From assembly GCA_003650305.1 (NCBI GenBank), contig QMOV01000005.1, positions 1-56,786 of the forward strand: DNA of 56,786 nucleotides, written 5' to 3'. Positions 51,829-56,786 of the stretch are shown here, piece after piece (positions within the stretch are counted from its first letter, which is position 1; each line of letters opens with the position of its first letter). Under the pieces are notes generated by a model. That model searched no databases. It was not told where the DNA came from and saw only the letters and a list, made by a program, of their open reading frames with translations. The DNA comes from Bacteroidota bacterium. GTDB taxonomy: Bacteria; Bacteroidota; Bacteroidia; Flavobacteriales; Flavobacteriaceae. Position numbers and translations under genes: made by a program.

Positions 51829-53058
51829 TCAGGCATTATCTGAGCCTTTTTTAAGTTCTATAACTGTAATTTCTGGCCAAATACCAACTCGTCCTGGATA
51901 TGCTAAAAATCCTAAACCTCTATTAATATTTATATATTGTCTTTTTTCTTTATAAATTCCTGCCCAGTACTTATAACGCCATTTTATTGGACTCCATTTT
52001 ATCCAACCAGGAATTTCTATGCCAAACTGCATACCATGAGTGTGACCACTTAATGTTAAATGATAATGATAATCGTCCTCAATAACTTCTTCTTCCCAAT
52101 GCGTTGGATCGTGAGTCATTAAAATTTTAAAGTCTTTAGCATCAATATTACTTGCTGCTTTATTTAAGTCGCCTTTTTGCTTAAATCCTTTTCCCCAGTT
52201 CTCTACTCCAATTATAGCGATACGCTGACCCTCTTTTTCAAGAAACCGACTCTCATTCATCAATACATCGAATCCTATTTCTCGTTGAATTTCTACCAAG
52301 TCGTTTAGGTTTTGCTTTTTTTCTTCTTCAGATTTCCAACTCACATAATCGCCATAATCGTGATTTCCTAATATAGAAAACATGCCGTCTTTAGCTTCTA
52401 ACTTTGAAAAAACAGATTTCCATTGTGACATTTCGGTTGCTTTATTATTTACCATATCTCCAGTAAACAAAATAACATCACTTTGTTGCTCATTAACTAA
52501 ATCTACAGCATATTCGATCTTTTTTTTATTATCAAAACTTCCACTATGTATATCGCTTATTTGCGTGATTTTATAACCATCAAAAGCTTCTGGTAAATCT
52601 TCAAAATGTAGCGTGTATTTTAAAACTTTAAAATTGTATTTGCCTTTATACATGCCATATAGTAAAGATACAAACGGAATTGCAGCTATACCAATAGCCA
52701 TCTGGCTTATAAATTTTCGTCGTGATGGAAAGTGATTGCTTTGGTTGCCATCATTCTCTGCAAAAAAAGAATATGCTGCTTGCGGTAATCTTATTATGTC
52801 CTCTCCAAACATCATTAACATCATGACTATTTTTGGAAGAAATAAGGTTAAAAACAAACCAATCGCAATATTTGTACTTATAGAAAGCCCTTTGCCATTT
52901 AAATGTGTTAGTTGGTAAATAAAATTTCCCAAAACTAAAACCGAAATAAGAAAATACAAATAATGTAACCAACTACTCTTAACTATAGTCTTCATCGCTT
53001 GAAAAGCGTAAAAATCTATAACGCCTAAAATAGCTATGAAGATTATCCAACGTAACAT
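51829..53058 (-). CDS. membrane-anchored metallophosphoesterase
   Basis: 409 aa. Three to four N-terminal spans (1-90), then SRRKFISQM (112-120), a Tat-like twin-arginine motif before another hydrophobic segment. The calcineurin-like domain follows with all metal motifs: SDIHSGS (D169, H171), FTGDMVNN, GNHDYGD, MTHDPTHW, SGHTHGMQFG. Similar to YkuE/UDP-2,3-diacylglucosamine-hydrolase-like phosphoesterases; substrate unknown. The twin-arginine motif in the middle of the protein is unusual but recurs in this family. Confidence 0.9.
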   Translation of the reverse strand: MLRWIIFIAILGVIDFYAFQAMKTIVKSSWLHYLYFLISVLVLGNFIYQLTHLNGKGLSISTNIAIGLFLTLFLPKIVMMLMMFGEDIIRLPQAAYSFFAENDGNQSNHFPSRRKFISQMAIGIAAIPFVSLLYGMYKGKYNFKVLKYTLHFEDLPEAFDGYKITQISDIHSGSFDNKKKIEYAVDLVNEQQSDVILFTGDMVNNKATEMSQWKSVFSKLEAKDGMFSILGNHDYGDYVSWKSEEEKKQNLNDLVEIQREIGFDVLMNESRFLEKEGQRIAIIGVENWGKGFKQKGDLNKAASNIDAKDFKILMTHDPTHWEEEVIEDDYHYHLTLSGHTHGMQFGIEIPGWIKWSPIKWRYKYWAGIYKEKRQYININRGLGFLAYPGRVGIWPEITVIELKKGSDNA

Positions 53059-53075
53059 ATAATTACTATTTAACG

Positions 53076-53113
53076 TGATAAAGTTAATGATAAAGTTTTC
53101 CGTTTATCTTATC
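53076..53113. promoter_or_regulatory. cluster of TGATAAAG repeats before the phosphoesterase gene
   Basis: TGATAAAGTT occurs twice, 12 bp apart (53076-53085, 53088-53097), followed by inverted forms TTTATC and TTATCA within 16 bp. Lies 18-55 bp before the metallophosphoesterase ATG; possible regulator-binding cluster. Confidence 0.35.
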
Positions 53114-53209
53114 AAATTGTTAAACGTTCTAACTTTTAAATTATTTATTACCTTGTTATATGTTTACACGCTATACTTTAGATATCCAAAATATAAAAAC
53201 AAATTTCCG

Positions 53210-53227
53210 TTCCGATAGCTATCGGAA
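53210..53227. repeat. perfect 18-bp palindrome with outer repeat
   Basis: TTCCGATAG joined to CTATCGGAA with no loop; an outer TTTCCG/CGGAAA pair brackets it (~53204-53235). CCGATAGCTATCGG-like palindromes are, from memory, frequent between genes in flavobacteria. Sits ~28 bp before the glycosylasparaginase ATG, so it will be in its leader. Confidence 0.6.
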
Positions 53228-53254
53228 TCACGGAAAAGAAAAAAAATATTTTCT

Positions 53255-54247
53255 ATGAAAAGAAGAAACTTTATAAAAAATGCATCCTTAACTGGAGTTG
53301 GAATAGCTGTTGGAAGTACTTTAACAAGTTGTGCTGAAAATACTTCAAGAGATAGTAAAGCAACTGCAATAGTTAAAGCCTCATTACCATTAGTTATATC
53401 TACTTGGGACGTTAAAAATGCCACTGCAAAAGCTTGGGAAGTAATACAAACTGGTGGTAATGCCTTGGATGCAGTTGAACAAGGCTGTATGATTGAAGAA
53501 GCTAATGAAAAAGGACAATCGGTAGGCAAAGGTGGTTTGCCAGATCGTGATGGCAATGTAACTTTGGATGCTTGCATTATGAATAAACATGGAGATTGTG
53601 GTTCTGTTGTGTATCTTCAAAATATTACTCATGCAGTTTCTGTAGCACGAAAAGTAATGGAAGACACGCCACATGTAATGCTGGCAGGTAAAGGAGCCGA
53701 ACAATTTGCCATTTCAAAAGGATTTCAACCAGAAGAATTATTAACTGAAGCATCCAAAGAGGAATGGAAAAAATGGAAAGTAAAAGCCAAATACAAACCC
53801 ATTATTAATATCGAAAACCACGATACTATTGGTATGCTCGCTATTGACAAGAATGGAGATATTTCTGGTGCTTGTACCACAAGCGGACTCGCTTATAAAC
53901 TGGCTGGACGTGTTGGCGATTCGCCTATTATTGGATCAGGTTTATTTGTAGATAACGAGGTTGGTGCAGCTGTTGCTACAGGTTTGGGCGAAGAGGTTGT
54001 AAAAACTGTTGGCAGCTTTCTTATAGTGGAACTCATGCGACAAGGGAAATCGCCTCAAGAAGCTTGCGAAGAAGCTATAGGTAGAATTGTGAGTAAACCT
54101 AATAGTAATTATAAGAACTTTCAAGTAGGTTATATTGCCGTAAATAAACAAGGTGAAACAGGTTATTATTCTATTCACAAAGGGTTTAGTATGACTAAAT
54201 TTCAAGATGCTAAAAATGAGAATATTCAATCTGAACATTATATTTAA
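53255..54247 (+). CDS. N4-(beta-N-acetylglucosaminyl)-L-asparaginase, exported
   Basis: Glycosylasparaginase: cleaves the GlcNAc-Asn bond of N-glycans after protein digestion. Ntn-hydrolase that self-cleaves at HDTIGM, between D190 and the nucleophile T191; GRVGDSPIIGSG and ATGLGEE are substrate-pocket motifs. N-terminus has a Tat signal (RRNFIK) ending in lipobox LTSC (C26). 330 aa, close to the well-known enzyme of Elizabethkingia/Flavobacterium meningosepticum. Transcribed alone. Confidence 0.95.
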   Translation: MKRRNFIKNASLTGVGIAVGSTLTSCAENTSRDSKATAIVKASLPLVISTWDVKNATAKAWEVIQTGGNALDAVEQGCMIEEANEKGQSVGKGGLPDRDGNVTLDACIMNKHGDCGSVVYLQNITHAVSVARKVMEDTPHVMLAGKGAEQFAISKGFQPEELLTEASKEEWKKWKVKAKYKPIINIENHDTIGMLAIDKNGDISGACTTSGLAYKLAGRVGDSPIIGSGLFVDNEVGAAVATGLGEEVVKTVGSFLIVELMRQGKSPQEACEEAIGRIVSKPNSNYKNFQVGYIAVNKQGETGYYSIHKGFSMTKFQDAKNENIQSEHYI

Positions 54248-54465
54248 GTTAATTAAATATCTTTTATTATTAATAGATTAAATACCTATTTTGTCTATAA
54301 AGAACATACTTCAATTTTATAGATAAATCAATAAACGTTCATTTCGTCGATGTTTTGTACATAATTCTTTGAGTAAACCACTTTTCTTTGCATTTTATCA
54401 AATATTTTAAACTCTAAAGCTTCTTTGGCTGAAATTTGCTTTAGAAACCTACTAATATTTGAATC

Positions 54466-54723
54466 ATGAAAAAGTTTTTATTATTAATCGCAATTTTTGT
54501 TCTTCCATTCATTACAATGGCGCAAACAACTGCTATTGATACTGTAAAAGAAACTAAAACTGATATTAAGATTGAAGTAGTTATTAAAAAAATTGAACCG
54601 ATAAGCATTAATCCTAAAACACAAAATTTAGACCTTAATTTTAAGAAGAGTAACGATATTATTAGTATTAAGGCTTATATAAAAAGTTTACAATTAAAAC
54701 GTAAAGAAACATTAATGAGTTAA
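54466..54723 (+). CDS. small secreted protein, unknown
   Basis: 85 aa. Clear signal peptide (MKKFLLLIAIFVLPFITMAQ), then a ~65-residue polar domain rich in Lys, Ile, Thr and Asp with no cysteine (KIEVVIKKIEPISINPKTQN). An AATATTTG box lies 4 nt before the ATG. Strong terminator 28 nt after the stop supports a real gene. Function not recognised. Confidence 0.7.
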   Translation: MKKFLLLIAIFVLPFITMAQTTAIDTVKETKTDIKIEVVIKKIEPISINPKTQNLDLNFKKSNDIISIKAYIKSLQLKRKETLMS

Positions 54724-54751
54724 TCTCATTTATAAACATAATTAATATCAT

Positions 54752-54777
54752 AAAAAGCCGCTTTAAGTGGCTTTTTT
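54752..54777 (+). terminator. intrinsic terminator after the small secreted protein
   Basis: AAAAAGCCGC, 5-nt loop, GTGGC with six T (one G-U pair). Followed by another T-rich stretch. Confidence 0.8.
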
Positions 54778-54821
54778 GTTTTTTATAAGTTAGCATTTCT
54801 AAATTCTCTTTCTAAGACAAA

Positions 54822-54846
54822 AATTGAAATTCAATAAATTTCAATT
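54822..54846. promoter_or_regulatory. perfect inverted repeat before polA
   Basis: AATTGAAATT, 5 nt, AATTTCAATT; 46 bp before the polA ATG. No T run after it in either direction; possible operator or leader hairpin. Confidence 0.4.
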
Positions 54847-54892
54847 GGCGAAATAAGTTTTGTAGCTTTATGGTCTTCAATATAACAGGAAC

Positions 54893-56786
54893 ATGACAGA
54901 TAAAAAACGTCTTTTTTTAGTCGATGCCTATGCATTAATATTTAGAGGCTATTACGCATTTATTAAAAACCCTAGAATAAATTCGAAAGGGCTCGATACT
55001 TCAGCGATAATGGGATTTATGAATTCACTTTTAGATGTGATAAAACGAGAACGCCCAGATCATTTAGCAGTTTGTTTTGATAAAGGCGGAAGCGTAGATA
55101 GAAAGGAAATGTTTACCGAATATAAAGCCAATCGCGATGAAACACCTGAAGCTATAAAAATTGCTGTACCTTATATTGAAAGCATCTTAAAAGCAATGCA
55201 TATTCCAATTATTGTTAAAGAAGGATATGAAGCCGACGATGTTATTGGAACCCTTGCCAAACAAGCCGAAAAAGAAGGCTACCAAACCTTTATGGTAACG
55301 CCAGATAAGGATTTTGCACAATTGGTAAGCGAAAATATTTTTATGTACAAACCCATGTTTGGTGGTGGATACGAAACGTGGGGAATTCCAGAAGTACAGA
55401 AAAAATTTGAAGTAGAACGTCCTGAACAAGTCATCGATTTTTTGGGAATGATGGGAGATTCGTCCGATAATATTCCTGGTCTTCTAGGAGTTGGTGAGAA
55501 GACTGCTAAAAAGTTTCTAGCCCTTTATGGAAGCATGGAAGGTTTGTTAGCTAATACGCACGAACTAAAAGGCAAAATGAAAGAAAAGGTAGAAGCTTCA
55601 AAAGATCTTGGTATTCTTTCAAAAAAGTTAGCTACAATTATGTTAGATGTTCCAGTAGAGTTTGATGAACATGATTATGAACTTAACACTCCAGATATAG
55701 AACGAGTAAAAGAAATATTTCAAGAATTAGAATTTAGACGTTTAACCGAAAATCTAATAAAAACGTTTTCTTCCGAAACTTTAAAGGCTTCTAAAGAAAC
55801 AATTAATAAGAAGCAAAATTTTAAAAACTCTCTCCCTTTGGGAGAGATTCCCGAAGGACAGAGTGTGAAAAAAAAGGAGTTCGCAGGAAGTGGACAATTT
55901 TCACTCTTTGGTACATCAACTGAACCAGAAACTACAACTACTATCAACGCTCGAAAAACTGCTAAAACAACTTCGCATTTTTACCAAAGTGTAGCTTCGG
56001 GAATGGCAACAAAACTCTTCATTAAAAATTTAATGCAACAAACTTCTGTATGCTTCGACACAGAAACAACAGGCATCAATCCAATTACTGCAGAGCTTGT
56101 CGGTATTGCTTTTTCTTGGGAAATAGGTAAAGGGTTTTATGTGCCTTTCCCAGAAGACAAAAATGAAGCACAAGGACTCATAGAGCTATTGCGCCCTTTT
56201 TTTGAAAGCAAAGCCATCGAAAAAATTGGTCAGAATTTAAAATACGACATCAAAATTCTGGCTAAATATAGTATAGACGTAAAAGGAAAGCTTTTCGATA
56301 CTATGATTGCGCATTATCTTATCAATCCAGATATGCGACATAATATGGATGTGTTGGCAGAAACTTATTTAAACTACACACCAATTTCTATTACAGAACT
56401 TCTTGGGAAAAAAGGTAAAAATCAGCTCTCAATGCGAGACGTTGCTTTAGACAAACAAACAGAATATGCTGTTGAAGATGCAGATATTACACTTCAGTTA
56501 AAAGAACATTTTCAAGGAGAATTAACCGAAGCTAATACTAAGAAGTTATTTGATGAACTTGAAATTCCATTGATAAAAGTACTGGCTTCAATGGAATTAG
56601 AAGGTATAAATTTGGATAAAGATTTTTTACATTCTTTAGCTGAAGATTTAGAAAAAGATATCAAATTTTTAGAAACAAAAATTTATGGAGAAGCTGGAGA
56701 AGAATTTAATATAGCTTCACCAAAACAATTAGGGATTATTCTTTTTGAAAAGATGAATCTAGTAGATAAACCTAAAAAGACCAAAA
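54893..56786 (+). CDS. polA: DNA polymerase I, 5' part
   Basis: Runs off the right edge after 631 codons. ATG at 54893 starts the 5'-nuclease domain (LFLVDAYALIFRGYYAF; ADDVIGTLA; TPDKDFAQLV; GMMGDSSDNIPG; GVGEKTAKK), up to ~300. A linker (~300-360) follows, then a 3'-5' exonuclease domain with all proofreading residues: DTE (D389, E391), NLKYD and YAVEDAD. The polymerase domain has just begun. Acts in repair and Okazaki-fragment maturation. Codons ~312-327 in the linker are formed by a repeat-like hairpin sequence encoding NSLPLGEIPEGQSVKK. Confidence 0.96.
   Translation, partial: MTDKKRLFLVDAYALIFRGYYAFIKNPRINSKGLDTSAIMGFMNSLLDVIKRERPDHLAVCFDKGGSVDRKEMFTEYKANRDETPEAIKIAVPYIESILKAMHIPIIVKEGYEADDVIGTLAKQAEKEGYQTFMVTPDKDFAQLVSENIFMYKPMFGGGYETWGIPEVQKKFEVERPEQVIDFLGMMGDSSDNIPGLLGVGEKTAKKFLALYGSMEGLLANTHELKGKMKEKVEASKDLGILSKKLATIMLDVPVEFDEHDYELNTPDIERVKEIFQELEFRRLTENLIKTFSSETLKASKETINKKQNFKNSLPLGEIPEGQSVKKKEFAGSGQFSLFGTSTEPETTTTINARKTAKTTSHFYQSVASGMATKLFIKNLMQQTSVCFDTETTGINPITAELVGIAFSWEIGKGFYVPFPEDKNEAQGLIELLRPFFESKAIEKIGQNLKYDIKILAKYSIDVKGKLFDTMIAHYLINPDMRHNMDVLAETYLNYTPISITELLGKKGKNQLSMRDVALDKQTEYAVEDADITLQLKEHFQGELTEANTKKLFDELEIPLIKVLASMELEGINLDKDFLHSLAEDLEKDIKFLETKIYGEAGEEFNIASPKQLGIILFEKMNLVDKPKKTK
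55829..55875 (+). repeat. repeat-like hairpin inside polA
   Basis: TCTCTCCC, TTT, GGGAGAGA (8-bp perfect stem, 55829-55847), then ATTCCCGAAGGACAGAGTG. The whole resembles a dispersed element (CTCTCCC...GGGAGAG...GAAGG-ACAG) that I recall from flavobacterial intergenic regions; here it is in frame in the linker between nuclease domains. Confidence 0.5.

Noticed and set aside
51829-53058. Frame fusion in the metallophosphoesterase because of the internal twin-arginine motif
   Set aside because: Membrane spans plus SRRKF plus phosphoesterase domain is a known arrangement in this family, and the frame is continuous with normal codon use.
1-56786. CRISPR array, prophage, integrase, transposase or toxin-antitoxin pair
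   Set aside because: No spaced direct repeats of CRISPR type and no recognisable mobile-element proteins were seen; short palindromes and the heptamer repeat are the sole repeats.

Overview
The window comes from a Flavobacteriaceae-type bacterium (Bacteroidota). The evidence is very low GC with almost all-TAA stops, the near absence of Shine-Dalgarno sites, promoter boxes of the Bacteroidota type (TAnnTTTG, sometimes with an upstream TTTG), a type IX secretion C-terminal sorting domain, TonB-dependent receptors with an N-terminal carboxypeptidase-regulatory-like domain, and a clade II (Sec-type) nitrous oxide reductase cluster. I see no plasmid, phage, IS or CRISPR signal; this is ordinary chromosome with one accessory respiratory island.

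Layout. 1-1416: 3' end of a T9SS-secreted beta-propeller protein. 1506-1869: two tiny membrane proteins. 1849-7938: housekeeping genes dxs, tadA, a CLC chloride transporter and aspS. 8163-15257: two related TonB-dependent receptors flanking an aminotransferase. 15318-21954: a complete tripartite efflux operon (TetR, TolC, HlyD, RND) with a convincing operator/promoter. 22081-23411: polyprenyl synthase and a small partner. 23408-30941: the nitrous oxide reduction cluster, read leftward: cytochrome c, fasciclin lipoprotein, nosZ, a terminator, then a membrane protein, nosL, nosD, nosF, nosY and an unknown lipoprotein. A Cys3 Rrf2 regulator (31071) is divergent from it. 31645-36585: sucA, an M23 peptidase and sucB in one operon. 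36649-39953: a possible 33-aa membrane peptide, a response regulator, a retropepsin-like protease, TatD and asparaginase. 40021-42525: tRNA-Ser, then exbB / membrane protein / exbD / exbD. 42638-47070: rimP-nusA-infB (leftward), preceded by an intrinsic terminator lying directly before the rimP start codon and by tRNA-Gln. 47458-54723: GT117-type membrane glycosyltransferase, polysaccharide deacetylase, cysteine-less thioredoxin, metallophosphoesterase, glycosylasparaginase and a small secreted protein. 54893-end: 5' part of polA.

How the parts work together. The nos island should let the cell respire N2O: c-type cytochrome as likely electron donor, lipoprotein NosZ in the periplasm, NosDFY and NosL for copper-centre maturation. 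A dyad resembling a Crp/Fnr site sits at nearly equal distance from two outward-facing promoters, suggesting joint control of the nos operon and the Rrf2 gene. ExbB/ExbD provide the energy module that the TonB-dependent receptors need.

Most interesting signals: (i) repeated placement of a TAnnTTT(G/A) box 4-5 nt before start codons, suggesting leaderless mRNAs; (ii) the rimP leader attenuator; (iii) the symmetric divergent nos/rrf2 control region; (iv) repeat-like palindromic or tandem DNA inside the coding sequences of sucB, polA and the deacetylase, always in linkers or loops; (v) several perfect palindromes between genes.
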